Shown: positions 1-8,874 of the stretch, piece by piece | Layout: each line of letters starts with the position of its first letter | Position numbering within the stretch: position 1 is the first letter of the stretch | Assembly: GCA_964630665.1 (NCBI GenBank) | Contig: CAZVVN010000007.1 | Coordinates: forward strand, 10,637 to 74,636 | DNA length: 64,000 nucleotides | Direction of reading: 5' to 3' | Source of the DNA: UBA9619 sp964630665 | GTDB lineage: Bacteria; Pseudomonadota; Gammaproteobacteria; Arenicellales; UBA868 | The notes under the pieces: model-generated | Database searches by the model: none | Told to the model about the DNA's origin: nothing | What the model saw: only the letters and a program-made list of their open reading frames with translations | Translations under genes and position numbers: made by a program

Positions 1-324
1 ACGACCTATTCGTTGCTGCTCGGCGTATTCTTCGAGTCTCATGATCCCACCCAGGGTATGCGGCAGGGAAACGACGTGGGCACGCAGTACCGCTCAGGAA
101 TTTACACTTTCGACGAGGACCAGCGAAGTACGGCCATAGACTTCAAGGCATCCTACCAGAGCGTGCTGGACAAACATGGGCTTGGTGAGATCACCACTGA
201 AATCATTGATGCGCCGTGCTTCTATTATGCCGAGGAATACCACCAGCAGTACCTGGCCAGGAACCCCGCTGGCTACTGTGGTCTGGGAGGGACCGGAATC
301 AGCTGCCCCGTACCGGCCCGTTAG
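1..324 (+). CDS. msrA: Peptide methionine-S-sulfoxide reductase, 5'-truncated by window edge
   Basis: The window opens inside this gene, and the frame runs from base 1 to the TAG at 322-324. The visible part carries the MsrA block FFESHDPTQGMRQGNDVGTQ followed by YRSGIYTF, which is the conserved substrate-binding and core region of MsrA. The catalytic N-terminal GCFW motif must lie to the left of the window. The family repairs oxidised methionine (the S epimer of the sulfoxide) in proteins using thioredoxin. The C-terminal tail ends in a short stretch after GYCGLGGTG, which includes a cysteine that could be a resolving residue. The gene converges on a DUF1820 gene 31 bp downstream. Family identity is clear; only the C-terminal half is seen. 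Confidence 0.9.
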   Translation, partial: TTYSLLLGVFFESHDPTQGMRQGNDVGTQYRSGIYTFDEDQRSTAIDFKASYQSVLDKHGLGEITTEIIDAPCFYYAEEYHQQYLARNPAGYCGLGGTGISCPVPAR

Positions 325-338
325 GTCTGTAGCAGACC
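324..338. terminator. Short perfect hairpin between convergent msrA and the DUF1820 gene
   Basis: GGTCTG, a TAG loop and CAGACC form a perfect 6-bp stem in the 31-bp gap between two convergent genes. It overlaps the msrA stop codon by one base. There is no T-tract on either side, so intrinsic termination is only a weak suggestion. Confidence 0.25.
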
Positions 339-355
339 ACTCTATGGGAGCTGAT

Positions 356-694
356 TCAGTCTGAAGCTGGCGGCTTTATTGGCATGGGGAAAGTTGAGAC
401 GTTGCCCATCTTCTCGCCTTCGGCCGGGGTGACTTTAGATTTCCCCTCCTTATCGACTTCATCTATGCGGATCACTGCGTGGAGCGGGATATACGTAACC
501 TTCACCCCACTGAATTCCGCTTTCAGTTTTTCTTCTGAAGGATCGACGACCAGCTTTGATCTCTCGCCGAAGAGAATGTCACCGACTTCTACGAAGGCAT
601 ACATCGCACCCTGGGTAACCTCGTGAGCGTACAATTCGTAGACATTGCCCTGGTTGTGAAAAACAACCCGGAAGATACTTTTCTTTTTGGCCAT
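356..694 (-). CDS. DUF1820 family protein
   Basis: A 112-residue soluble protein starting MAKKKSIFRVVFHNQGNVYE, with the conserved core YAHEVTQGAMYAFVEVGDIL and a YIPLHAVIRIDEV segment. This matches the DUF1820 family as I recall it, a short conserved protein of gammaproteobacteria with no established biochemical role. There is no signal peptide or membrane segment. The last 30 residues are low in conserved features (EGKSKVTPAEGEKMGN) and probably a flexible tail. The ATG at 692-694 opens the conserved region directly. It is convergent with msrA and divergent from dacB, so it is probably monocistronic. Confidence 0.8.
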   Translation of the reverse strand: MAKKKSIFRVVFHNQGNVYELYAHEVTQGAMYAFVEVGDILFGERSKLVVDPSEEKLKAEFSGVKVTYIPLHAVIRIDEVDKEGKSKVTPAEGEKMGNVSTFPMPIKPPASD

Positions 695-818
695 GGTCCC
701 GCGTTTGTATGAGTAGCGGGCCTTGATGACCCGTGTTTCTCAAATTATAAGGCTCTCTGACATCGACTCCAAGTGATCAGTTAAACAGAACTCTACCGGT
801 CGAACAACAGCCTGACAC

Positions 819-2258
819 GTGATTCAAGCCCCTTCAACAATCAACAGCCTGTTTCTGTCAGCTGTGCTGCTCTTTCTGGCTATGACTGCAGAATCCCGGG
901 CTGAGCTGCCCGCCGGAGTGGCAGCCCTGCTTGCGCAGCGGTCTGTGCCACCGGAATCACTCAGCGTGTACATCAAGCAAGTGGGGCATTCGTCACCCCT
1001 GGTAGAACACCTGGCCGAGGTCCCGAGGAATCCTGCCTCCACTATGAAGCTGGTGACAACAGCAGCGGCTTTAGAGTTGCTCGGACCCGACTATCGCTGG
1101 AATACAGGTCTCTTTGTGGACGGCAAACTGAAGGACGGAACCCTCAAGGGAGACTTGATTTTGAAGGGTGGTGGTGACCCGTGGCTGGTGATGCAAAGAT
1201 TCTGGCTTTTGTTACGCGAATTGCAGCAACGAGGCTTACAACGAATCGATGGAGACCTGATAATCGATGCCAGTCTGTACGACGATACTGCTATTGCCGG
1301 CCAAACAGTTGACGGAAGAATCTATCGGACCTACAACACGCGGCCCAGCGCCGTGCTGCTCAATTTTGCGGCCACTCATTTTCGGATTCGTCGGATAGGC
1401 CACCAGCTTGCAGTTGACGTTGAGCCGCCTGCAGCCACTTTGCAGATTGAAAACCGACTGAAACCCCTCTCCGGCAAGTGTGGCGGAAGGACCAGAGATA
1501 TTTCTATGGATGTAGTGGGCCAGAATCGAAATCAAACCACCGTACGATTTAGTGGCACCTACCCCCCGGCCTGCGGTGACCACAAACGACTGCGAAGAGT
1601 GCTGCCGCACCACCAGTACGTCTATGGAGTGTTCCGCAGCCTGTGGCAAGAGATGGGTGGAACTCTGACGGGTAGCTGGCGCCCTGGGCCTGTACCCGAG
1701 AATGCCCGGCTGTTGGTCAACTTCCAGTCAGTTCCACTGGCGGATGTGGTCAAGAAAATTAACAAGTTCAGCAACAACGTCATGAGCCGAAACCTTCTGC
1801 TGACCCTAGCTGCGGAACATGCGGGGAAACCCGCCCAACCTGCCGGGGGATCCACGGTGATACGGGACTGGCTGCAGCAAACCGGCCTGGATGATTCGGG
1901 GTTTGTGGTCATGAACGGTGCGGGGCTCTCCCGCGATGCCCGGCTTACGGCACGGGGCCTGGGCCAACTGCTGGAGCACATGCACTTCAGCCCCCTGGCA
2001 GCTGAGTTCATAGCCTCGCTTCCGATAGCCGGCACGGATGGCTCCGTCCGCCGACGCTTTCGGGGAGTGGGCGAAAAAGGGCAATTACGGCTGAAGACTG
2101 GTGTGCTCAGAAACGTCCGAGCCATCGCAGGCTACGTCCAGACAGCGCCCGGGAAAACCTGGGTCTTGGTGCTACTGCACAACCACAGCTCCGCCGAGGG
2201 CGCTTCCAAACTGGAGATCCAGGAACACCTGATCCGCTGGTTGTACCAACAGAAATAA
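819..2258 (+). CDS. dacB: D-alanyl-D-alanine carboxypeptidase/endopeptidase (PBP4, class C)
   Basis: A periplasmic serine peptidase of family S13 that trims or cleaves D-Ala cross-links in peptidoglycan. A hydrophobic signal peptide covers roughly residues 10-28, ending near AESRA. The three penicillin-binding motifs are present in order: S74-T-M-K77 in NPASTMKLV, S-N-N in FSNNVMSRN, and K-T-G in RLKTGVLRN near the C-terminus. The inserted domain between the first two motifs, typical of PBP4, is present. The length of 479 residues is normal. The start is a GTG at 819. The gene stands alone, divergent from the DUF1820 gene. Confidence 0.93.
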   Translation: MIQAPSTINSLFLSAVLLFLAMTAESRAELPAGVAALLAQRSVPPESLSVYIKQVGHSSPLVEHLAEVPRNPASTMKLVTTAAALELLGPDYRWNTGLFVDGKLKDGTLKGDLILKGGGDPWLVMQRFWLLLRELQQRGLQRIDGDLIIDASLYDDTAIAGQTVDGRIYRTYNTRPSAVLLNFAATHFRIRRIGHQLAVDVEPPAATLQIENRLKPLSGKCGGRTRDISMDVVGQNRNQTTVRFSGTYPPACGDHKRLRRVLPHHQYVYGVFRSLWQEMGGTLTGSWRPGPVPENARLLVNFQSVPLADVVKKINKFSNNVMSRNLLLTLAAEHAGKPAQPAGGSTVIRDWLQQTGLDDSGFVVMNGAGLSRDARLTARGLGQLLEHMHFSPLAAEFIASLPIAGTDGSVRRRFRGVGEKGQLRLKTGVLRNVRAIAGYVQTAPGKTWVLVLLHNHSSAEGASKLEIQEHLIRWLYQQK

Positions 2259-2616
2259 AAACCGTTTCTGCATCTGGCCCGGATCAACGACAAGGACCTG
2301 GGATACCACGCTACTGGGTTGGCAGAGAACCCCTCAACAGCAGCCGGGCTGTCCATGGCCTGGATTTCTGGGCCTCAGTCTGCTGGCTACAATTTACGCC
2401 CTTTTTCAATAATTTTTCGCTATTATTTAAATAACTAATTGATTATTAGTATTATTCTTAAAGATCATTGAGCGCTAGGGAATCGGATTTGGCGCCCTCA
2501 ACAACGATCTGACTTGTCAAGTCTATCTTTTGAGGCCCCGAGCGTATACAACTGTAGGTCAGGAGCATCAGGACTTTCGCTATCTGGTCCAGGCTCGAAC
2601 GAGAGGTAGACAAATC
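2259..2616. other. 358-bp intergenic region upstream of gltA
   Basis: No gene is supportable here. The left two thirds have ordinary base composition. About 2400-2462 is strikingly AT-rich and probably contains the gltA promoter. It includes the inverted repeat ACTAAT (2434-2439), TGATT, ATTAGT (2445-2450). Several TATTAT-like hexamers occur, so no single -10 can be chosen. Confidence 0.5.
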
Positions 2617-4011
2617 ATGGCAGACGCAACCCAGCGGAAAATCATCGAGCCGGCCCAGGCCGTACGACATTCGTTCACGCTGACCGACAATGAGACCGGC
2701 GACAGCTGGGAACTTCCTACGCTGCACGGTTCAATCGGCCCTAAAGTCATTGATATCCGCAAGCTCTACGGGCAGAGCGGAGTCTTCACTTATGATCCGG
2801 GATTCACCTCGACCGCTTCGTGCTCCTCTGAGATCACCTATATCGACGGTGAGCAGGGCATTCTGCTGCACCGTGGTTACCCGATCGATCAGTTGGCTGA
2901 GAAAACCGACTTCACGGATGTCTGTTATCTGTTACTGCACGGTGAACTGCCGTCGCCAGAGGAAAAAATCGAGTTTGATTCGAACATCACTCAGCACACC
3001 ATGCTGCACGAGCAGCTGGTCAGGTTTTACAGCGGCTTTGTCCGCAGTGCCCACCCGATGGCGATCATGGTGGGGGTCGTCGGTGCACTGTCGGCTTTTT
3101 ATCACGACAGCACGGACATCAACGACCCGCTGCAGAGGATGATTGCGGCCCACAGACTGATTGCAAAAATGCCTACCATCGGTGCCTATGCATTCAAGTA
3201 CTCGCTGGGTCAACCGTTTCAGTATCCCAACAACGACTTGACGTATTCAGAAAACCTCCTGCGTCTGATGTTTTGTGTCCCTACCGTGGACTACGAGATC
3301 AATCCGGTGCTGGCCCGAGCCCTGGACCGAATATTGATCCTTCACTCAGATCACGAACAGAACGCCTCCACCTCGACCGTACGACTTGCAGGATCATCAC
3401 AAGCCAACCCGTTCGCCTGCGTGGCGGCCGGAATCGCGAGCTTGTGGGGCCCGGCACATGGTGGCGCCAACGAAGCGGTTCTTAAGATGCTGGACGAGAT
3501 CGGAACCCGGGATCGCATCTCCAAGTACATTGGAAAGGCGCAGGATCCTGAGGACAAATTTCGCCTGATGGGATTCGGCCACAGGGTGTACAAGAACCAC
3601 GACCCACGGGCAAAGGTGATGCGCAACACCTGCCACGAGGTCCTAAACGAACTAGGTATCCAGGACCCGACACTTGATCTCGCAATGGAAATGGAGCGGA
3701 TCGCACTCGAAGACGATTACTTCCTCGAGAAGAAACTCTACCCGAACGTTGACTTTTATTCTGGCATCATCCTGCGAGCACTTGGCTTCCCAACCAATAT
3801 GTTTACGGTCCTCTTCGCAATTGGCCGGACCGTCGGCTGGATAGCCCACTGGAAAGAGATGCTTGAATCTTCCGAAAGTAAGATCGGTCGCCCGCGTCAG
3901 CTCTATGTCGGCAACGAACAACGGGAGTTCACGGCGGTCGCACAACGCGAGCATACAGAGCGAAAGATCAGCTGGTCGTGGCTTTGGGGTGGGCAACGCA
4001 ACGGGAAGTAA
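2617..4011 (+). CDS. gltA: Citrate synthase (type II)
   Basis: Condenses oxaloacetate and acetyl-CoA to citrate, the first step of the TCA cycle. The catalytic triad regions of the hexameric enzyme are visible: His in LILHSDHEQNASTSTVRL, His in GFGHRVYKNHDPRAK, and Asp in NVDFYSGI. The N-terminal domain has the YDPGFTSTASC and EGILLHRGYPIDQLA blocks typical of gammaproteobacterial GltA. The frame is open further upstream, but the ATG at 2617 is preferred because GAGAGGTAG at 2601-2609 is a good ribosome site and MADATQRK gives a normal N-terminus. The C-terminus carries an extra tryptophan-rich tail (SWSWLWGGQRNGK) beyond the usual end. The stop lies 26 bp before the ycgL start. Confidence 0.97.
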   Translation: MADATQRKIIEPAQAVRHSFTLTDNETGDSWELPTLHGSIGPKVIDIRKLYGQSGVFTYDPGFTSTASCSSEITYIDGEQGILLHRGYPIDQLAEKTDFTDVCYLLLHGELPSPEEKIEFDSNITQHTMLHEQLVRFYSGFVRSAHPMAIMVGVVGALSAFYHDSTDINDPLQRMIAAHRLIAKMPTIGAYAFKYSLGQPFQYPNNDLTYSENLLRLMFCVPTVDYEINPVLARALDRILILHSDHEQNASTSTVRLAGSSQANPFACVAAGIASLWGPAHGGANEAVLKMLDEIGTRDRISKYIGKAQDPEDKFRLMGFGHRVYKNHDPRAKVMRNTCHEVLNELGIQDPTLDLAMEMERIALEDDYFLEKKLYPNVDFYSGIILRALGFPTNMFTVLFAIGRTVGWIAHWKEMLESSESKIGRPRQLYVGNEQREFTAVAQREHTERKISWSWLWGGQRNGK

Positions 4012-4037
4012 CTGGTAGAGAAAGCAGCACGTTCGTG

Positions 4038-4286
4038 ATGGAGTGTGTGATCTACAAAGGCTCTCGCAGAGCAGGCACGTATCTTTTCATCGAACGCGAA
4101 TCGGACTTCTCCAGGGTACCGGCGACACTTCTGGATGCCCTCGGTACCCTCGAGAAAGTGATGTCCCTGAAACTTCTTCACGGCCGGACACTGGCAGGTG
4201 CAGACCCGGTGGCCGTCCGACAGCAACTCCGGTATGCCGGGTTCTACCTCCAGCTGCCACCGACAGACTCCGACATCACTTTCTAG
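4038..4286 (+). CDS. ycgL: YcgL domain protein
   Basis: An 82-residue protein beginning MECVIYKGSRRAGTYLFI, with DFSRVPATLLDALGTLEKVM and ending GFYLQLPPTDSD. These are the hallmark positions of the YcgL family, small soluble proteins of gammaproteobacteria with no firmly established function. The ATG at 4038 is chosen because it gives the family's usual N-terminus; the frame is open a little further up into the end of gltA. It follows gltA by 26 bp and precedes a small membrane protein gene by 32 bp, so the three could be co-transcribed. Confidence 0.85.
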   Translation: MECVIYKGSRRAGTYLFIERESDFSRVPATLLDALGTLEKVMSLKLLHGRTLAGADPVAVRQQLRYAGFYLQLPPTDSDITF

Positions 4287-4318
4287 CGAGAAGTACAAAC
4301 CCAGACCGGGCCTCAGCT

Positions 4319-4693
4319 ATGCTGACCAAGATCCTGTTCACGCTGGCCGTCATCATTGCTGTCGCGCTGATCTTCAGGGTGAAATCTCAGCCTGCCAGAC
4401 AAGCCGATCAGCCCGACGTCGATCAGCCGGTGGGCGGGGTTTCCGCCCGATTCATCGCTTACACCTTGCTCGGATTGGTCATCGCGACATCGGCACTGGT
4501 GTTCGTGCTGCACTGGAACGAGCAGCATCAAATTATGAATATCCAAGTCACCGACAGCCAGGGACAGCTGATAACCTACCAGGCCTACAAGAAATCCATC
4601 GATGGGCGTCGCTTCACGACCCTCGATGGTATTAAGGTCACTCTCGGCGCCGACGACCGCATTGCGATACTTGAACAGGATCAGCTGCCTTGA
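4319..4693 (+). CDS. Small inner-membrane protein of unknown function
   Basis: Predicted 124 residues from the ATG at 4319. The first membrane segment (LFTLAVIIAVALIF, about residues 5-19) follows the start immediately. A short hydrophilic linker rich in Q, D and P comes next, then a second segment (YTLLGLVIATSALVFVL, about 46-62). The last 60 residues form a small polar domain (IMNIQVTDSQGQLITYQAYK) that ends GADDRIAILEQDQ. I do not recognise the family. The frame is open upstream over ycgL, but that region codes for the ycgL protein, so the internal ATG is preferred. It follows ycgL by 32 bp. Confidence 0.65.
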   Translation: MLTKILFTLAVIIAVALIFRVKSQPARQADQPDVDQPVGGVSARFIAYTLLGLVIATSALVFVLHWNEQHQIMNIQVTDSQGQLITYQAYKKSIDGRRFTTLDGIKVTLGADDRIAILEQDQLP

Positions 4694-4792
4694 GCGGGCG
4701 TGCTCGGCCTACGGCTGAACCTGTTAACATCACGGGATGAAAACCAGACCTCAAGGTCGCAGCGTATTGGGCCACTCCTAGGAGGCTATCGA

Positions 4793-5359
4793 ATGAACAC
4801 CAGACCCGTTACCACAGTTCTGTTCGTCGTGATGTTACTCGGTACCAGCTTGCCTGCACAAAGTGCGGATTTCTCTCCTTTTCTTGGTAGCTTTGAAGGC
4901 CAGGCCCGGATCGTTGGAGAGGATCAGGACACGCCGCCGCGCGATGTCACGGTCGAGATTGAAAAACACAAGAAGGGCTTCACGGTCAGCTGGGTGACGA
5001 CCAAGACCAGCACCTCTGGAAAGAAGAAAAAGAAAGAGTATTCGATCGATTTCTTACCGACCGACCGCAAGGGCATTTACGCGGCGGGGCAGAAAGTCAA
5101 CGTTTTCGGCGGCCGACAACCCCTGGATCCTCTCAAAGGGGATCCCTACCTGTGGGCACGTATCCGGGACAATCAGCTGGCGATCTTCGGTTTGCTGATC
5201 CACGATACCGGAGAATTTGAACTATTCAGTTACCACCGGACACTATTGGACCAAGGCAACACAATGGACCTTCACTACCATCGGATCGAGGAGGACAGTG
5301 AAGGTCGGCCTGGTGAGGAATTTGAGGTGAAAGGGACGCTGACCCGCACTGCGGACTGA
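4793..5359 (+). CDS. Secreted protein of unknown function
   Basis: A 188-residue predicted periplasmic protein. The ATG at 4793 follows an excellent ribosome site AGGAGG at 4780-4785. The signal peptide is clear: a short charged start, VTTVLFVVMLLGTSLPAQ, then cleavage near SA-D. The mature part looks like a small beta-rich, lipocalin-sized domain (FLGSFEGQARIV, DVTVEIEKHKKGFTVSW) with an unusual lysine cluster GKKKKKEY. No catalytic motif is evident and I do not recognise the family. It lies 99 bp after the membrane-protein gene and converges with xni, 66 bp apart. Confidence 0.7.
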   Translation: MNTRPVTTVLFVVMLLGTSLPAQSADFSPFLGSFEGQARIVGEDQDTPPRDVTVEIEKHKKGFTVSWVTTKTSTSGKKKKKEYSIDFLPTDRKGIYAAGQKVNVFGGRQPLDPLKGDPYLWARIRDNQLAIFGLLIHDTGEFELFSYHRTLLDQGNTMDLHYHRIEEDSEGRPGEEFEVKGTLTRTAD

Positions 5360-5425
5360 CCCTTAACAACACGGAAACCGTGGAGACCCACTGAAGGCTA
5401 CGGATACTGCTGAACATTCCTGGGA

Positions 5426-6196
5426 CTACTGTTCGAAACGAAAATCCTTCAGATTTATCCCAAGCTCCGCATCGGTCACTAAAGAGACCAGTTTCTTTGC
5501 CAGCCGTGCATCTTCTCGGCCATCACGCAGCTTGCTTCCGAGCTTGCCGGTAATATCACCCGCGGCTGCCAGCACTCCCTCGAGGGTGGCATGATCATTC
5601 AGCAGCTTGACTGCCGTGTGCACACCAACTGATCGGACTCCGGGTATTCCGAGCGAACTGTCTCCGGCCAGCGCGAACAGGTCAGCCAGAACCTCCGGCT
5701 CCACACCAAACCGTTCCCTGGTCCAGTTTCGATCATGCTCAAGATCAGCAAAATGATCGTAGACCCGGACCCCGAACCCGATCAACTGACAGAAACTCTT
5801 GTCTGTGGACACAACCGTGACCTGACCGTTCGCATCAGCGACTCGTTTCGCGATGGTCGCAATCACGTCATCTGCCTCCAGCCCGGGGATCGTTACTGAT
5901 CTGACACCGATAGTTAAGTAAGCCTCGAGAACATCGGGCAGGATCTCGTGCAACTCTTCCGGCATCGGTGAACGGTTCTTCTTGTAGTCGGGGTAGAGTT
6001 CCTTTCGCCAACCCGGTTGATCGCTGTCCAGGGCGCAGACAGCATGGGTCGCGGGGTGGGAGCGCAAAGCACGCTGCAACGAGAACAAGCACGCATTGAC
6101 GACCGACTCAGACCTGGTTTCCGGCGTCCCGGTCAGCGGTACGCCAGCGTACACCCGTCGAATTAAATTTAGCCCGTCAACCAGCAGCACATGCAC
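5426..6196 (-). CDS. xni: Flap endonuclease Xni (ExoIX family)
   Basis: A 256-residue protein related to the 5'-3' exonuclease domain of DNA polymerase I. It begins HVLLVDGLNLIRRVYAG, the conserved metal-binding Asp loop, then has YPDYKKNRSPMP (the helical-arch basic residues) and GLEADDVIATIA and STDKSFCQL (acidic metal-binding motifs). A helix-hairpin-helix with GIPGVRSVGVHTAVKLL follows. This is the stand-alone Xni/YgdG form and lacks any polymerase domain. The start is a GTG at 6196 with GGGAGGA about 8 bp upstream. It lies downstream of hslU on the same strand with 129 bp between. Confidence 0.88.
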   Translation of the reverse strand: MHVLLVDGLNLIRRVYAGVPLTGTPETRSESVVNACLFSLQRALRSHPATHAVCALDSDQPGWRKELYPDYKKNRSPMPEELHEILPDVLEAYLTIGVRSVTIPGLEADDVIATIAKRVADANGQVTVVSTDKSFCQLIGFGVRVYDHFADLEHDRNWTRERFGVEPEVLADLFALAGDSSLGIPGVRSVGVHTAVKLLNDHATLEGVLAAAGDITGKLGSKLRDGREDARLAKKLVSLVTDAELGINLKDFRFEQ

Positions 6197-6325
6197 CGTG
6201 CCGTCCTCCCGCCTGGGGTGGACGACTCAGTATACGCCTGGCAGTAGCCCCTGTCAGGGTTGGAAGGTTCGGCTTGTTAAGCGCTTGGGGACATGGACTC
6301 GTCGTACTAAAGACCGGACCGCAAA

Positions 6326-7675
6326 TCAGAGGATGTAGCGCGACAGATCATCGTCAGCCGCCAGCTTGTCCAGGTGCAGGTCGACGTATTCTCGATCGAC
6401 GGTCAGAACCTGGCCAGAACTGTCAGCCGAGTCGAATGAGACGGTTTCCAGGAGACGTTCCATAACCGTGTGCAGGCGGCGAGCACCGATGTTCTCGGTA
6501 GACTCGTTGACCTGCCAGGCGACCTCAGCAACCCGCTGCACCCCGTCGGCCGAAAACTCCAGCTGAACCCCTTCGGTCGCCATGAGCGCAGTGTACTGCT
6601 CCGTCAGCGAAGCATCCGGTTCGGTCAGAATACGGACGAAATCTTCAGTTGTCAGCGCATCCAGTTCCACCCGTATCGGCAGGCGACCTTGCAACTCGGG
6701 AATAAGATCGGATGGTTTAGTCAACTGGAAGGCGCCCGAGGCGATAAAAAGTATGTGGTCTGTCCGCACCATTCCATAGCGGGTGCTGACCGTACACCCT
6801 TCGACCAGCGGCAACAGATCACGCTGGACCCCTTCGCGGGACACGTCTGCGCCCTGATAGTCCGTCCGGCCGACGATCTTGTCCATCTCGTCCAGAAAAA
6901 CGATCCCATCCTGTTCGACCCGCTCCTGTGCCTCATGTTTCAGGTCATCGTCATTGACCAGCTTGCCAGCTTCCTCTTCAGTCAGCAGTTTCTTGGCTTC
7001 GCTGATCTTGACTTTGCGACTGTGTTTTTGCTGTCCACCGATGTTCTGGAACATTCCCTGCAACTGGCTGGTCATCTCCTCCATTCCGGGTGGCCCCATG
7101 ATTTCCACCCCGACGGTCGGACCTTTGACTTCGATCTCGATCTCCTTTTCATCCAGCTTACCCTCGCGGAAAAGTTTTCGGAACCTCTGGCGGGCCGCTC
7201 CTTCGTTTTCAAGGGCCTCACCGCCACTGACGGAGTCTTCGCTGTCGATTTCCCGCGCTGGCGGTAGCAGCACATCGAGAATACGTTCTTCGGCAGCATC
7301 CTCGGCACGGGGTTTCACCCTTTCAAAGGCCTCTTCCCGTGTCATTTTGACAGCCATGTCGACCAGGTCCCGAATGATGGAATCCACCTCTCGACCGACA
7401 TAGCCCACTTCGGTGAATTTGGTCGCCTCGACCTTGATGAAGGGTGCACGCGCCAGTCGCGCCAGCCGGCGGGCGATCTCCGTCTTGCCGACTCCGGTCG
7501 GGCCGATCATGAGTATGTTCTTGGGCGTGATCTCGTTGCGCAGGAATTCATCCGCCACCTGTGACCGCCGCCATCGATTTCGCAGTGCAATGGCGACCGA
7601 ACGCTTGGCGTCAGATTGCCCGATGATGTGTTTATCCAGTTCCTGCACAATCTCACGGGGTGTCATCTGGGACAT
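6326..7675 (-). CDS. hslU: ATP-dependent protease ATPase subunit HslU
   Basis: The AAA+ unfoldase of the HslUV protease, which feeds proteins into HslV in the cytoplasm. Walker A is GPTGVGKT at residues 58-65 and Walker B is in DGIVFLDEMDK. The pore loop GYVG lies at residues 91-94, and the C-terminus SRYIL inserts into HslV to activate it. The intermediate I-domain between Walker A and B is present. The length of 449 residues is usual. It lies 121 bp downstream of hslV on the same strand, the normal gene order for this pair. Confidence 0.97.
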   Translation of the reverse strand: MSQMTPREIVQELDKHIIGQSDAKRSVAIALRNRWRRSQVADEFLRNEITPKNILMIGPTGVGKTEIARRLARLARAPFIKVEATKFTEVGYVGREVDSIIRDLVDMAVKMTREEAFERVKPRAEDAAEERILDVLLPPAREIDSEDSVSGGEALENEGAARQRFRKLFREGKLDEKEIEIEVKGPTVGVEIMGPPGMEEMTSQLQGMFQNIGGQQKHSRKVKISEAKKLLTEEEAGKLVNDDDLKHEAQERVEQDGIVFLDEMDKIVGRTDYQGADVSREGVQRDLLPLVEGCTVSTRYGMVRTDHILFIASGAFQLTKPSDLIPELQGRLPIRVELDALTTEDFVRILTEPDASLTEQYTALMATEGVQLEFSADGVQRVAEVAWQVNESTENIGARRLHTVMERLLETVSFDSADSSGQVLTVDREYVDLHLDKLAADDDLSRYIL

Positions 7676-7796
7676 CAGCCGTTCCTCAACAGGGCATTTA
7701 CATGACCCACGACACAGCGCAAAGATTCAGTTCTATCTCGATCAGTTGCAACCTTCAAAGAGCACAGCACCCGACCGGAGATCAACGGAGGCTTCC

Positions 7797-8339
7797 TCAA
7801 TTCCCGAGTTCCTCAATAGTCAACTCATGATTGGTGTAGATACAGATATCTGCGGTGATCTTCAACGACTTTTCTACGATGGCCCTGGCGTCCAGTTGAG
7901 TCTCCTCAAGCAAGACCCTGGCGGATGCCTTGGCGTATGCTCCCCCGGACCCAATTGCCATGATGCCCTGCTCCGGCTCAATCACGTCACCGGTACCCGA
8001 AATGATGAGCGAAACTGATCGGTCAGCCACTGCAAGCAACGCTTCCAGGCGTCTGAGTAGACGATCGGTACGCCAGTCCTTGGCAAGCTCAACAGCTGAA
8101 CGCAGCAGGTTGCCCTGATGTTTCTGTAGCTTGCCCTCAAAGCGCTCGAACAGGGTAAAGGCATCCGCCGTACCCCCGGCAAATCCTGCGATGACATCAC
8201 CATCATGCAGTCGGCGAACTTTGCGTGCATTGCCCTTCATCACGGTCTCACCCAGGGTGACCTGGCCGTCACCGCCAATGACAACATGATCGGCACGGCG
8301 AACTGAAAGGATCGTCGTGCCGTGCATTTGACCATTCAT
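7797..8339 (-). CDS. hslV: ATP-dependent protease peptidase subunit HslV
   Basis: A proteasome-like threonine peptidase, the dodecameric core of HslUV. The mature N-terminal nucleophile is the first Thr in HGTTILSVRR, so residues before it are removed by self-processing. The conserved stretches HVVIGGDGQVTLG, AGFAGGTADAF and GSGGAYAKASAR are all present. The start is either the ATG at 8339 or the one at 8327 (MHGTTIL); neither has a strong ribosome site. Neighbours are sspB upstream and hslU downstream, all on the minus strand. Confidence 0.96.
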   Translation of the reverse strand: MNGQMHGTTILSVRRADHVVIGGDGQVTLGETVMKGNARKVRRLHDGDVIAGFAGGTADAFTLFERFEGKLQKHQGNLLRSAVELAKDWRTDRLLRRLEALLAVADRSVSLIISGTGDVIEPEQGIMAIGSGGAYAKASARVLLEETQLDARAIVEKSLKITADICIYTNHELTIEELGN

Positions 8340-8384
8340 ATTATGAGCCCGGTTTTCAAATTCGCGGATCGCCGGCAGGCGACG

Positions 8385-8828
8385 TTATTCAACCAGCTTC
8401 AGGTGTGGCCGATTCGACGTCTTACCAGATTCACGCTCGGCATCGATCTTTGCATCGCTGCTGTTTGATTGCGATGCCTGGGTGTGCTCGTCGTGGAAGA
8501 AGAACCCCTGGTTGTTCTCCCGGGCGAAGATCGCCATCACAGACGACAGGGGCAACAGCACCTGCCTAGACTTCCCCTGGAAACGGGTCGTAAATACGAT
8601 CTGGTCGTTACCCAGGTGAAGATCAACAACAGCCCCGGGGTCAACATTCAAAACAATCCGCCCATCGTGCACATGCTCGGAGGGCACCTTCACGCCTTCT
8701 ACCGCCGCGTCGACAAGTAACTGTGGCGTCAGACCATTGTCGATGGCCCAGTCGCGTATTGCGCGAACAAGGTATGGCCGAGTGGATATCAGATCGTAGG
8801 TGTTGTGTTCCATCTTGACGCTGGGCAT
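8385..8828 (-). CDS. sspB: Stringent starvation protein B, ClpXP adaptor
   Basis: SspB binds the ssrA tag and delivers tagged proteins to ClpXP. The folded domain is clear: STRPYLVRAIRDWAIDNG, TPQLLVDA, GRIVLNVDPGAV, FTTRFQGKSRQVLLPLSSVMAIFARENNQG (shown in parts). A polar disordered linker follows. The C-terminal ClpX-binding tail RPHLKLVE corresponds to the RPxLxVVK tail of the family. I chose the ATG at 8828, five codons above a second ATG at 8813. The frame is open further up, but that would overlap sspA. It lies 46 bp after the sspA stop, the usual operon. Confidence 0.9.
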   Translation of the reverse strand: MPSVKMEHNTYDLISTRPYLVRAIRDWAIDNGLTPQLLVDAAVEGVKVPSEHVHDGRIVLNVDPGAVVDLHLGNDQIVFTTRFQGKSRQVLLPLSSVMAIFARENNQGFFFHDEHTQASQSNSSDAKIDAERESGKTSNRPHLKLVE

Positions 8829-8874
8829 CGTCCGGGGCTCGACAATTCTCGACCGTCGCAGAGCCTGTGTACCG

